Shown: positions 41,023 to 52,718 of the stretch, piece by piece | Layout: each line of letters opens with the position of its first letter | Numbering within the stretch: the first letter of the stretch is position 1 | Source of the DNA: Nocardioides nitrophenolicus | GTDB taxonomy: Bacteria; Actinomycetota; Actinomycetes; Propionibacteriales; Nocardioidaceae | Direction of reading: 5' to 3' | Assembly (NCBI RefSeq): GCF_016907515.1 | Contig: NZ_JAFBBY010000001.1 | Span: 3,100,001 to 3,164,000, forward strand | Length of the DNA stretch: 64,000 bases | Program-made: the position numbers and the translations under genes | Notes under the pieces: generated by a model | Seen by the model: only the letters and a program-made list of their open reading frames with translations | Databases searched by the model: none | Told to the model about the DNA's origin: nothing

Positions 41023-41615
41023 TTGTACGAAGGCGTCGTCCAGGACCTCATCGACGAGCTCGGGCGGCTGCCCGGGGTCGGTCCGAAGAGTGCCCAGCGG
41101 ATCGCGTTCCACCTGCTGCAGGCCGAGCCGGCCGACGTACGCCGACTCGCCGAGGTGCTGATCGAGGTGAAGGACAAGGTGAAGTTCTGCTCGATCTGCT
41201 TCAACGTCGCCGAGGACGACCAGTGCCGGATCTGCCGTGACCCGCGGCGGGACCCGAGCGTGCTGTGCGTGGTCGAGGAGTACAAGGACGTCGTGGCGAT
41301 CGAGCGGACCCGCGAGTTCCGCGGCCGCTACCACGTCCTCGGGGGCGCGATCTCGCCCATCGACGGCATCGGACCCGAGCAGCTCCACATCCGCGAGCTG
41401 CTCACCCGCCTCGGCGACGGGACCGTCACCGAGGTGATCTTGGCCACCGACCCGAACCTCGAAGGTGAGGCGACGGCGACCTACCTCACGCGGATGCTGG
41501 GCCCCCTGGGGTTGCGCGTGACACGTTTGGCCAGTGGACTTCCGGTGGGAGGAGACCTCGAGTACGCCGACGAGGTCACCCTCGGCCGGGCATTCGTGGG
41601 AAGGCAGACAGCGAC

Positions 41616-41619
<4 letters not shown>
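41023..41619 (+). CDS. recR: Recombination mediator RecR
   Basis: The protein is 198 residues, the normal length. It has the helix-hairpin-helix [17 protein letters not shown], the four-Cys zinc finger ([16 protein letters not shown]), the Toprim domain ([16 protein letters not shown]) and the C-terminal Walker-B-like region ([16 protein letters not shown]). It works with RecO and RecF to load RecA at gaps. TTG start, 15 nt after ebfC; its stop overlaps the next ATG (ATGA). Confidence 0.95.
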
Positions 41620-44805
<3,186 letters not shown>

Positions 44806-44806
<1 letters not shown>

Positions 44807-45822
44807 TACTCGTTGGCCGGGTCGACGAAGGTCTTGGTGACCCACACCGAGGCGAGGTAGCCGCCGACGCTGAGGATCGGCACGATGATCAGGGTCGACC
44901 AGTGGTCGAGCAGGTCGATGAGGAACAGCAGTGCCACCACGGCGACCAGCCCGACCGCCAGGAAGCTGCTGCTGCCCGGGTCGGGGATCGCGAACGCCTT
45001 GAGCAGCTGGGCGCCCAGCAGGACGCACAGCGCGAAGGTCGCCACCAGGAGCAGGAAGCCGGGCCCGCCGCCGCACGACGACGTACCGCGCACCGCCTCG
45101 CAGCCGCGCAGCGACAGCCAGGTCAGCACCACCATCGCCGCACCCACCACGAGTCCGGTGAGCGCCGCCGCCCGGTAGATGGTCAGCAGCGGACCGCCGT
45201 CGCTCAGTGCGGCGATCTCGGCGTCCTCGAGGGCGGCCGAGGTCACCGGCTCGGGCTCGACGTCGACCTCGACGGGCTGGGGTGCGGGTTTGGGGGCTGG
45301 CTTGGCGGCCGGCTTGGGGGCCGGCTTGGGGGCCGGCTTGGGGGCCGGCTTGGGGGCTGGCGCCGCCACGACCGGCGCGGGCTCCGGCTCGGGCTCGGGC
45401 TCCGGCGCGGGCTCGGGGGTCGGCTCGGGCTCGGGCTCTGGTTCGGGCTCGGGGGTCGGCTCCGGCTCGGGCTCTGGTTCGGGCTCTGGTTCGGGCTCGG
45501 GCTCTGGTTCGGGCTCGGGCTCTGGTTCGGGCTCGGGGGCCGGTTCGGGCTCGGGGGCCGGTTCGGGCTCGGGGGCCGGTTCGGGCTCGGGGGTCGGGGC
45601 GGGCGCGGGGGTCGGCTCGGGCTCGGCGGTGGCGGGGGTCGGAGCGGGCTCCACCTCAGGCTCCACCTCAGGCTCCGGGCGAGCGGCAGGACGGGCAGCG
45701 GGACGGGCAGGGGTGGCCGCCGCCGGGGCGGGCGCGGGGGCCGGCTGGGCGGGCTTCTTCTTCCGCCCGAACAGCTTGGGCGGCTCCAAGCTGAGCTTCA
45801 GCTTGTCCTGCTCGTCAGACAT
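44806..45822 (-). CDS. Membrane protein with long Glu-Pro repeat, hypothetical
   Basis: The protein is 338 residues. A short basic N-terminus ([20 protein letters not shown]) is followed by about 170 residues of low complexity: first Ala/Pro, then an almost pure Glu-Pro repeat (residues about 55-150), then a Lys-Pro-Ala repeat. The C-terminal 130 residues hold four hydrophobic segments ([66 protein letters not shown]). Family not recognised. The acidic EP and basic KP blocks would form a stiff, charged cytoplasmic or wall-facing rod. The DNA repeat unit is an 18-bp tandem, prone to length change. Confidence 0.7.
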
Positions 45823-45964
45823 GGCATGCAGTGTGTCACGAACGCACGGGTGAGCGAGGGTTGGCCGCTGGGCGACACGGCGGCTGCCGCCAGGTGGCCA
45901 CCGCGCGGGGTCAGGCGTCATCACACCGGCCGGGTCCACCGACAGGGCAGGGGCGAGAACGCGA

Positions 45965-45996
45965 AGGCCCGGACCCACCATCGTGGGTCCGGGCCT
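45965..45996 (-). terminator. Hairpin terminator after tRNA-Pro
   Basis: The arms 45965-45978 and 45983-45996 (AGGCCCGGACCCAC) pair perfectly over 14 bp around a 4-nt loop, 27 nt downstream of the tRNA on the minus strand. Confidence 0.72.
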
Positions 45997-46022
45997 CGCT
46001 GATGTCTTGAGACATCACACGG

Positions 46023-46096
46023 TCGGGCTGACAGGATTTGAACCTGCGGCCTCCTCGTCCCGAACGAGGCGCGCTACCAAACTGCGCCACAGCCCG
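46023..46096 (-). tRNA. tRNA-Pro (anticodon CGG)
   Basis: The acceptor arms CGGGCTG/CAGCCCG, D-loop TTTGGTAGCGC, anticodon stem CCTCG/CGAGG with loop TTCGGGA, and T-loop GGTTCAAATCC are clear on the minus strand. The anticodon CGG reads the codon CCG. CCA is not encoded. TATGCT (complement at 46137-46142) is a likely -10 box. Confidence 0.95.
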
Positions 46097-46201
46097 CCGA
46101 TCGTGAGCTTCGATGAAGCCCACTCACAAGCACGAGAGCATAGCGGAGCCGGGTGCCGGACCCGCAATCGGGATACGCCTCCCGAGCGTCCGGCGGCGTG
46201 A

Positions 46202-47131
46202 TCACCGCGGCTGCAGGGTCAGCAGCGTCGCCTCGGGCCGGCAGGCGATCCGGACCCGGGTGTAGGGGTTGGTGCCGAGCCCGGCCGACACGTGCAGCCA
46301 CGCCGAGCCGGGGTCGCCGGGCCGCGAGTCGGCGGGGTGGCGGTGCAGGCCGCGGGCGCGGGCGGGCTCGAGGTCGCAGTTGGTGGCATACGCGCGGGAG
46401 CCGCCGGGCCACGGCAGCCGGATCTGGCCGCCGTGGGTGTGGCCGGCGATGATGGCGTCGTACCCGTCGGCGGCGTACTGGTCCAGCACCCTCAGGTACG
46501 GCGCGTGGGCGAGCCCGAGGCGCAGGTCGGCCGTGGGGTCGGCGGGTCCGGCGACGGCGGCCAGGTCGTCGTACTCCAGGTGGGGGTCGTCGACGCCGGC
46601 GAGGGCCAGCACCGTCTCGCCGACGGTGAGCCGCTCGCGCCGGTTGGTGAGGTCGAGCCAGCCGGCGCCGGTGAGGCCGGCGCTCAGCTCGCGCCAGGGC
46701 AGCTGGGGGACGTGGGTGTGGCGGGTGTCGTCGTCGGGGAGCAGGTAGCCGATCGGGTTGCGGAAGCCGGGCTCGAAGTAGTCGTTGGAGCCGTGCACGA
46801 AGACGCCGGGCCGGTCGAGCAGCGCCCCGAGGCTGTCGAGTACGACGGGCACGGAGTCGCGGTGGGCCAGGTTGTCGCCGGTGTCGATGACCAGGTCCGG
46901 CTCCAGCGCGGCGAGCTCGCGCAGCCAGGACTGCTTGCGCGCCTGTCCCGGGGTCATGTGGATGTCGCTGAGATGGAGCACCCGCAGCGGCCGCATCCCG
47001 GCGGGAAGCACCCGCAGGTCGAGCCGGCGCAGGGTGTACTGGCGGGCCTCCCACAGTGCGTACGTCGTCACCGCGGCCCCGAGCGTCCCCCCGGCTCCGG
47101 CCGCCGCCAGCAGCCGCCTCCCCAATCCCAT
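46202..47131 (-). CDS. Metallophosphoesterase (calcineurin-like; Rv3683-type)
   Basis: The protein is 309 residues. An N-terminal hydrophobic segment (LLAAAGAGGTLGAAVTTYAL) precedes the metallophosphoesterase motifs VLHLSDIHM, VIDTGDNLAH, FVHGSNDYF (GNHD equivalent), and IIAGHTHGGQIRLP. It is probably membrane-anchored with the active site in the cytoplasm or outside; substrate unknown. In M. tuberculosis Rv3683, of the same family, neighbours ponA2 as here. ATG 47131 is preferred (GAGACT 6 nt upstream); an in-frame GTG at 47149 is the alternative. Confidence 0.87.
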   Translation of the reverse strand: MGLGRRLLAAAGAGGTLGAAVTTYALWEARQYTLRRLDLRVLPAGMRPLRVLHLSDIHMTPGQARKQSWLRELAALEPDLVIDTGDNLAHRDSVPVVLDSLGALLDRPGVFVHGSNDYFEPGFRNPIGYLLPDDDTRHTHVPQLPWRELSAGLTGAGWLDLTNRRERLTVGETVLALAGVDDPHLEYDDLAAVAGPADPTADLRLGLAHAPYLRVLDQYAADGYDAIIAGHTHGGQIRLPWPGGSRAYATNCDLEPARARGLHRHPADSRPGDPGSAWLHVSAGLGTNPYTRVRIACRPEATLLTLQPR

Positions 47132-47167
47132 TCGTCCAGTCTCGCCCACGCCAGGCAGAATCGACGC

Positions 47168-47626
47168 ATGAGCACCCTCAAGGAGCAGCTGCGCGCCGAC
47201 CTCACCACCGCCATCAAGGCCCGCGACGACGTCCGCTCGTCGACCTTGCGGATGATCCTGACCGCGGTGACCAACGCCGAGGTCGCCGGCAAGGTCGCCA
47301 AGGAGCTCACCGACGACGAGGTCCTCACCGTCCTCGCGGCCGAGGCCAAGAAGCGCCGCGAGGCCGCGGTCGCGTTCGAGGAGGGCGACCGGCCGGAGAG
47401 CGCGGCCAAGGAGCGCGCCGAGGCAGCGGTGATCCAGGACTACCTGCCCGAGCAGCTCGGTCCGGAGGAGATCGCCGCGATCGTCACGGCCGCGGTCGAG
47501 CAGGCCGGCGCGGCGGGGGCCGGGCCGAAGGCGATGGGCCAGGTGATGGGCATCGTCCAGCCGCAGGTCAAGGGCCGGGCCGACGGCGCCGCCGTCGCCG
47601 CGGAGGTACGCCGACAGCTCGGCTGA
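47168..47626 (+). CDS. GatB/YqeY domain protein
   Basis: The protein is 152 residues. STLKEQLRADLTTAIKARDDVRSSTLRMIL, the EEGDRPESAAKERAEAAVIQDYLP region and the C-terminal GPKAMGQVMGIVQPQVKGRADG are the YqeY hallmarks. The domain is the tRNA-binding tail of GatB; the free-standing form has no firmly known role in bacteria. CAGAAT lies 6 nt before the ATG, so it may be leaderless. Divergent from the phosphoesterase gene. Confidence 0.9.
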   Translation: MSTLKEQLRADLTTAIKARDDVRSSTLRMILTAVTNAEVAGKVAKELTDDEVLTVLAAEAKKRREAAVAFEEGDRPESAAKERAEAAVIQDYLPEQLGPEEIAAIVTAAVEQAGAAGAGPKAMGQVMGIVQPQVKGRADGAAVAAEVRRQLG

Positions 47627-47651
47627 CGGCGTACGGCGAAGCGGCCGGGCG

Positions 47652-49985
47652 TCAGCCCTGGCCGTTGCCGTTGTTGCCGCGCCCGCCCTTGCCCTTCTTT
47701 CCCTTGCCCTTCTTCACCTTGGGCGTGCCGTCGGAGATGTAGAGCGTGACGGTGTCGCCGGAGGCCAGCCGGGCGCCGGTGCCGGGGGCGGACCAGGCGA
47801 CCAGGCCCTGGCCGACGGCCGAGTCGACGGTGCCGCCGTTGACGACGTTGAAGCCGAGTCCCTCGAGGGTCGCCTTGGCGCTGTCGTAGGTCTTGCCGGA
47901 GACGGCGGGGACGGTGATCAGCAGGCCGCGGATGTCGCTCGAGGACGGCCGGGTGAAGTCGACGTCGTCGAGGAACGGGGCGATGGCCTTGAAGGCGTCA
48001 CCCCAGATCGGGCCGGCGGTCGTGGAGCCCGAGGAGGAGTACAGGGTGCGGCCGCCGACGGCCTTGCCGTCGAGCGACTCGGGGTGTCCTTCGCGGTTGA
48101 CGCCCGCGACCATGGCCGCGCCGGCCAGGTTGGGGGTGTAGCCGACGAACCAGACGGACTTGTTGTCGTTGGTGGTGCCGGTCTTGCCGGCCGCCGGCTG
48201 GCCCGGGTCCTGGGCGTCGGCGAAGCCGCCGTCGATGACGCCGCGCAGGACGTCGTTGACGGCGTTGGCGACCGGGCTGGCGAGCACCTGGGTGCAGTTC
48301 TTCTGGTACTTCTTGAGCACGTTGCCCTGGACGTCGGTGATCTCGGTGACGGGGCGCGCGTCGCAGTGCAGGCCCTGGGCCGCGAAGGTGGCGTACGCCT
48401 CGGCCATCTCGAGCGGGCTGACGCCGGCGACGCCGAGCGTGAACGACGGCACGATGTTGGCCTCGGTCAGCTCGGAGATGCCCATCTCGCGGGCCAGCTT
48501 CCACGGCTCGCACAGGCCGGTGGCCAGCTCGAGGTTGACGAAGAAGGTGTTGACCGAGTTGCGGGTGCCCTCGTAGAGGTTGGGCGCCGCCGAGGAGCTG
48601 GTGGAGTTCTTGGGCGTCCAGATCTCGGTGCTCTGGTAGGGCCCGTCGCACGTCTGGAAGTCGTTGAGCGGGAACCGGCCGGGGTTGGGGGCCGGGAACC
48701 GCTGGGTGAGCGGGATGTCCTGGTTGATCGCCGCGGCCAGCACGAAGGCCTTGAACGTGGAGCCGGGCTGGACTCCCGCCGCGTCGCCGTACTTGGTGGG
48801 CACGGTGTAGTTGAGGAAGGTCTCGCCCTTCTTCTTGCCCATCGGGCGGGACTGGGCCAGGCCTCGGACGTTGCCCGTGCCGGGCTCGATCAGCGCGAGC
48901 CCGCCGATGGCGAGGTCGTCCTTGTAGACGTGGGCGGCGACGGCGTCGTTGGCGGACTTCTGGTAGCGCAGGTCGACGGTGGTCTTGATGGTCAGCCCGC
49001 CGTTGAAGATCAGCCGGCGGCGCTCCTCCTGGTCGGCGCCGAGGGCGGGGTCGGTCATCAGCCAGCGCACGACGTAGTCGCAGAAGAACTGCGCCTCGGA
49101 GTTCACGCAGCCGTTGGGCTGGTCCTGCACCTTCAGGCCCAGCTTGCGGTCCTTGGCCTTGTCGGCGTCGGCCTGCGGGATCACGTTGAGCTGGGCCATC
49201 CGCTCGAGCACGACATTGCGGCGGACCTTGGCCTGAGCGGCGTTCTTGGTGGGGTTGTAGGCCTCGGGGCTCTGCACCAGGCCGGCCAGCAGCGCCGACT
49301 GGCGCAGGTTGAGGTCCTTGGCGTTGGTGCTGAAGTAGTGCTGCGCGGCGGCCTGGACGCCGTAGGCGCCGTCGCCGAAGTACGCCGTGTTGAGGTAGCG
49401 CTCGAGGATCCAGTCCTTGCTGTGTCGCTTCTCCAGGGCGATGGCGTAGCGCAGCTCCTTGAGCTTGCGCCCGTAGCTGTCCTCCTTGGCGGCCTTGATG
49501 GCCTCCTCGTCGCCGTTGGCCTGGGTGATCAGGGTCAGCTTGACGAGCTGCTGGGTGATCGACGAGCCACCCTGGGCGACGCTGCCGGCCGCCTGGTTGG
49601 TGAGCAGGGCGCGCAGGGTGCCCTTCAGGTCGAGCGCACCGTGCTGGTAGAAGCGGTAGTCCTCGATCGCGACGATCGCCTCGACCATGGTGCGCGAGAT
49701 CTGGCGCAGCGGGACGTTGACCCGGTTCTGGTCGTAGAGCGTCGCGATGGTCTTGCCCTCGGCGTCCTGGACCTCGGTGCGCTGGGGCAGCTGCTCGGTC
49801 TCGAGCTCCTGGGGGAGGTCGTCGACCGACTCGGACACATTGCGTGCGGAGAAGCCGATGACGCCGGCGAACGGGATCGCCAGGCCCGAGACGACCACGC
49901 CGAGCACCGCTGCGACCAGCAGCATCACGCCGAGGTGGGAGGCCACCTTGCCGGGGGGAAGGCCGTCGAAGCGGGTGCGAGCCAT
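47652..49985 (-). CDS. Class A penicillin-binding protein with PASTA domain (PonA2-type)
   Basis: The protein is 777 residues. A short cytoplasmic tail and a transmembrane segment (about 15-45) are followed by a GT51 transglycosylase domain (AIEDYRFYQHGALD; GGSSITQQLVK), a transpeptidase domain with PGSTFKAF (nucleophile Ser), NSVN and GKTGTTND, and one PASTA domain (about 690-755) ending in a Lys/Gly tail. It polymerises and cross-links peptidoglycan. Synteny with whiB4 and metallophosphoesterase matches M. tuberculosis ponA2 (Rv3682). TACCCT lies 6 nt before the ATG, so it is predicted leaderless. Confidence 0.93.
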   Translation of the reverse strand: MARTRFDGLPPGKVASHLGVMLLVAAVLGVVVSGLAIPFAGVIGFSARNVSESVDDLPQELETEQLPQRTEVQDAEGKTIATLYDQNRVNVPLRQISRTMVEAIVAIEDYRFYQHGALDLKGTLRALLTNQAAGSVAQGGSSITQQLVKLTLITQANGDEEAIKAAKEDSYGRKLKELRYAIALEKRHSKDWILERYLNTAYFGDGAYGVQAAAQHYFSTNAKDLNLRQSALLAGLVQSPEAYNPTKNAAQAKVRRNVVLERMAQLNVIPQADADKAKDRKLGLKVQDQPNGCVNSEAQFFCDYVVRWLMTDPALGADQEERRRLIFNGGLTIKTTVDLRYQKSANDAVAAHVYKDDLAIGGLALIEPGTGNVRGLAQSRPMGKKKGETFLNYTVPTKYGDAAGVQPGSTFKAFVLAAAINQDIPLTQRFPAPNPGRFPLNDFQTCDGPYQSTEIWTPKNSTSSSAAPNLYEGTRNSVNTFFVNLELATGLCEPWKLAREMGISELTEANIVPSFTLGVAGVSPLEMAEAYATFAAQGLHCDARPVTEITDVQGNVLKKYQKNCTQVLASPVANAVNDVLRGVIDGGFADAQDPGQPAAGKTGTTNDNKSVWFVGYTPNLAGAAMVAGVNREGHPESLDGKAVGGRTLYSSSGSTTAGPIWGDAFKAIAPFLDDVDFTRPSSSDIRGLLITVPAVSGKTYDSAKATLEGLGFNVVNGGTVDSAVGQGLVAWSAPGTGARLASGDTVTLYISDGTPKVKKGKGKKGKGGRGNNGNGQG

Positions 49986-49991
49986 GCGGTC

Positions 49992-49997
49992 AGGGTA
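49992..49997 (-). promoter_or_regulatory. Leaderless -10 box of the PBP gene (TACCCT)
   Basis: TACCCT on the minus strand, 6 nt before the ATG at 49985, with no Shine-Dalgarno. Confidence 0.55.
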
Positions 49998-50046
49998 CGG
50001 GACCCCACCCCACGGGTCCGACTCGTCGCCGCCGCCCCACCCGCGT

Positions 50047-50074
50047 CCTGTCTAGTCCGATGTGACTAGACAGG
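50047..50074 (+). promoter_or_regulatory. Perfect palindrome upstream of the WhiB gene
   Basis: CCTGTCTAGT (50047-50056) and ACTAGACAGG (50065-50074) are exact inverted copies 8 nt apart. A further 10-bp palindrome TTGGGCCCAA follows at 50075-50084. The region to 50130 is unusually AT-rich for this genome (GATATCAGGTTTGGCGATAC, TTTACTTTGG), as expected of a regulated promoter. It lies about 120 nt before the whiB start. A repressor or activator site is inferred. Confidence 0.5.
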
Positions 50075-50191
50075 TTGGGCCCAAAGAGCGATATCAGGTT
50101 TGGCGATACTCCTTTACTTTGGTTCGGTCGGAGAGACCGAGCGCTGTGGGGGCGACGGCTCTTCGGATGTGGGAAGCATCAGGGGACAGAC

Positions 50192-50470
50192 ATGTGGGTT
50201 GAGGATTGGGCGCCGCGCGCCGCCTGCAGGGACGAGCAGCCGGACCAGCTCTTCGTCCGGGGAGCCGAGCAGAACAAGGCGAAGCAGGTGTGCACCAGCT
50301 GCGCCGTTCGCACCGAGTGCCTCGCCGAGGCGCTCGACAACCAGATCGAGTGGGGAGTCTGGGGCGGCATGACCGAGCGGGAGCGTCGTGCCCTGCTCCG
50401 TCGCCGGCCCGCGGCCTCGTGGCGCAAGGTCCTGGAGGACGCGCGCGACGAGACCATCGCCATCGTCTGA
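50192..50470 (+). CDS. WhiB-family Fe-S regulator (WhiB4/WblA-type)
   Basis: The protein is 92 residues. The four cluster Cys are in RAACRDEQ and VCTSCAVRTEC; GVWGGMTERERRALLRRR is the WhiB turn and DNA-binding tail. The C-terminal SWRKVLEDARDE resembles Streptomyces WblA and M. tuberculosis WhiB4, and the neighbours (PBP upstream divergent, ArsA-like ATPases downstream convergent) match those loci. These proteins sense oxygen or redox through a [4Fe-4S] cluster and steer differentiation or antioxidant genes. AGGGGA precedes the ATG by 6 nt. Confidence 0.92.
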   Translation: MWVEDWAPRAACRDEQPDQLFVRGAEQNKAKQVCTSCAVRTECLAEALDNQIEWGVWGGMTERERRALLRRRPAASWRKVLEDARDETIAIV

Positions 50471-50504
50471 CGTACGACGGCCCGCCCGGTCGCCGCTGAC
50501 CCGG

Positions 50505-51683
50505 TCAGTGGCGCCGGGCGAGGAGATCGCCGACCCGGCGGAGGCCGTCGAGGTCGTGGACGTCGCCCGCGAGCGCCGGCACGACGGCCGTCGCCACCTG
50601 CGGGTGTGCGGTCGCGAACCGCTCGCGCAGCGTGCGCTCGCGCTCGACCATGCGCACCCGGTCGGCGTGCAGCCGGAGCAGTCCGGCTGTCAGCGCGCCC
50701 GCGCCGGTGCGCCGGAGCCGCTCGGCCGCCGCCATCGCCTCGTCGGCCGTCAGCTCGCCGCCGGGGTCGGGGCTGGCGCGGTTGACGACCAGTCCCGCGA
50801 GCGGCATGTCGTCCTCGCTGAGCCGCTCGACGAAGTACTCGGCCTCGCGCAGCGCGTCCGCCTCGGGTGCGGCGACCACGAGGAAGGCCGTGCCGTCGGC
50901 CTTGAGCAGCGAGTAGGTCTGCTGCGCCCGCTGCCGGAACCCGCCGAAGACGGTGTCGAGCGCGGTGACGAAGGTCTGCAGGTCCTTGAGGAACTGCGCG
51001 CCCAGGATCCGGGTGAGCGCATTCGTGATCAGGCTGAACCCGGCGGTCATCAGCTTCGCCGGCCCCTTCGCGGGCGCGAGCAGCAGCCGCACGAACCGGC
51101 CGTCGAGGAAGCTGGACAGGCGCTCCGGGGCGTCGAGGAAGTCGAGCGCGGAGCGCGACGGCGGGGTGTCGACGACGATCAGGTCGTAGCTGCCGTCGGC
51201 CTGGGCATCGCGGTAGATCTGGCCGAGCTTCTCCATCGCCATGTACTCCTGCGTGCCCGCGAACGAGCTCGACAGCGCGATGTAGAACGGGTTGGCCAGG
51301 ATCTGCTTGGCCTTCTCGGGGCTGGCCTGGGAGAGCACGACCTCGTCGAAGGTGCGCTTCATGTCGAGCATCATCGCGTCGAGGCGGCCGTCGCCCCCCA
51401 CGCCGGTGACGGGGCGCGGGGTGTTGTCGAGCTCCTCGATGCCCATCGACTGCGCCAGCCGGCGCGCCGGGTCGATGGTGAGGACGACGACCTTGCGCCC
51501 CCGCTCCGCGGCCCGGAGCGCGAGCGCGGCGCTGGTCGTGGTCTTCCCGACGCCGCCGGAGCCGCAGCACACGATGATCCCGGTGCCGGGGTCGTCGAGG
51601 AGTGCGTCGACGTCGAGCGGGTCGGCCGGCCGGCCGGTGGTGGGGCCGACACGGGAGGGTCGGTGCGCGCTGCTGCGGGCCAT
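50505..51683 (-). CDS. ArsA-like anion-transport ATPase, second of pair (Rv3680-type)
   Basis: The protein is 392 residues. The deviant Walker A is CCGSGGVGKTTTSAALA, with switch LTIDPARRLAQSMG and IVVDTPPSRSALDFL. It belongs to the ArsA/GET3 ATPase family. In mycobacteria the paired genes Rv3679/Rv3680 encode a cytoplasmic ATPase complex linked to envelope and glycerol effects, and ArsA/GET3 proteins handle membrane-protein tails or anions. No arsenic genes are near, so arsenite export is unlikely. ATG 51683 shares a base with the upstream stop (TGATG). Confidence 0.88.
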   Translation of the reverse strand: MARSSAHRPSRVGPTTGRPADPLDVDALLDDPGTGIIVCCGSGGVGKTTTSAALALRAAERGRKVVVLTIDPARRLAQSMGIEELDNTPRPVTGVGGDGRLDAMMLDMKRTFDEVVLSQASPEKAKQILANPFYIALSSSFAGTQEYMAMEKLGQIYRDAQADGSYDLIVVDTPPSRSALDFLDAPERLSSFLDGRFVRLLLAPAKGPAKLMTAGFSLITNALTRILGAQFLKDLQTFVTALDTVFGGFRQRAQQTYSLLKADGTAFLVVAAPEADALREAEYFVERLSEDDMPLAGLVVNRASPDPGGELTADEAMAAAERLRRTGAGALTAGLLRLHADRVRMVERERTLRERFATAHPQVATAVVPALAGDVHDLDGLRRVGDLLARRH

Positions 51684-52681
51684 CACGCCATTCCCTGCTC
51701 TCGGAGGAGGCCGGCGAGCTCGTAGAGCCCGCCGAGGTCGATGCCGCCGGCCATCCGCGGCAGCTCGTACGACGGCACGTCCAGTTCGGCGACCAGGGCC
51801 CGCTGGGAGTCCTCCAGCGCCCGGCGCTCGGCGTGGTCGGCCGCCTCGGCGAGCAGCCCGTCGACCAGCCCGGCACCGACCGTGAGACCGCCCGCGGCGA
51901 GGTCGGCCTCGATCCGGGCGCGGTCCAGGGTGCCGGCCCGGGCGGCGGCGAGGTCGGCGGCGTCCAGGTCGCGGGGCCGGACCTGGTTGACGATGACGCC
52001 GCCCACCGGCAGCCGGGCCGTGCGCAGCTCGGCGATGCCGTCGGCCGTCTCCTGGACGGGCATCTCCTCCAGCACCGTGACCAGGTGCACCGCGGTCCGC
52101 GGGGAGCGGAACAGGGTCATCATGGTGTCGGACTGGGCCTTGATCGGCCCGACCTTCGCCAGCCCGGCCAGCTCGTTGCTGACGTTGAGGAACTGGGTGA
52201 TCCGGCCGGTCGGCGGCGCGTCGAGCACCACGGCGTCGTACTCGATCGCGTTCTTGTTGCGGCTGTTGCGCTGCACCGCCTCGTAGACCTTGCCGGTCAG
52301 CAGCACGTCGCGCACGCCCGGCGCGATCGTGGTGGCGAACTCGATGACCCCGAACCGGTCGAGCGCCTTGCCGGCGCGGCCCAGGCGGTAGTACATCGAG
52401 AGGTACTCCAGCAGCGCGGACTCCGCGTCGATGTGCAGCGCGTGGACCACGCCGCGACCGCCGTCGTCGCCCGGCAGCCCGGTGGTGAGCCGCCGCTCCT
52501 GGTAGGGCAGCGGGTCGACGTCGAACATCCGGGCGATGCCCTGGCGGCCCTCGACCTCGCACAGCAGCACGTTCCTGCCCCGGGTCGCGAGGGCGAGGGC
52601 GAGGGCCGACGCCACCGTCGACTTCCCCGTGCCGCCCTTGCCCGTGACGACGTGGAGACGCACCTTCGGCCAATCGCTCAC
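51683..52681 (-). CDS. ArsA-like anion-transport ATPase, first of pair (Rv3679-type)
   Basis: The protein is 332 residues. Walker A VVTGKGGTGKSTVASALALAL, switch LLCEVEGRQGIARMF, and VVLDAPPTGRITQFL identify the ArsA/GET3 family. It pairs with the next gene product, as Rv3679 with Rv3680. GTG at 52681 lies 7 nt after TAGGCT, so the pair is predicted to be made from a leaderless transcript. Order and strand relative to the WhiB gene match actinobacterial synteny. Confidence 0.88.
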   Translation of the reverse strand: MSDWPKVRLHVVTGKGGTGKSTVASALALALATRGRNVLLCEVEGRQGIARMFDVDPLPYQERRLTTGLPGDDGGRGVVHALHIDAESALLEYLSMYYRLGRAGKALDRFGVIEFATTIAPGVRDVLLTGKVYEAVQRNSRNKNAIEYDAVVLDAPPTGRITQFLNVSNELAGLAKVGPIKAQSDTMMTLFRSPRTAVHLVTVLEEMPVQETADGIAELRTARLPVGGVIVNQVRPRDLDAADLAAARAGTLDRARIEADLAAGGLTVGAGLVDGLLAEAADHAERRALEDSQRALVAELDVPSYELPRMAGGIDLGGLYELAGLLREQGMA

Positions 52682-52688
52682 CCGACGG

Positions 52689-52694
52689 AGCCTA
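52689..52694 (-). promoter_or_regulatory. Leaderless -10 box of the ArsA-like pair (TAGGCT)
   Basis: TAGGCT on the minus strand, 7 nt before the GTG at 52681. Confidence 0.55.
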
Positions 52695-52718
52695 GTGGTG
52701 CGTCCCCACGCGAGGGGG

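Noticed and set aside
44902..46002. Gly-Ser or Gly-Leu repeat frames on the plus strand opposite the Glu-Pro gene
   Set aside because: They are reverse-complement readings of the same tandem repeat; they lack a ribosome site and a non-repeat domain, whereas the minus frame has an N-terminus and four membrane segments.
51683..52681. Arsenite export operon
   Set aside because: ArsA-like ATPases occur without arsB, arsR or acr3; the paired arrangement next to a WhiB gene matches the Rv3679/Rv3680 type instead.
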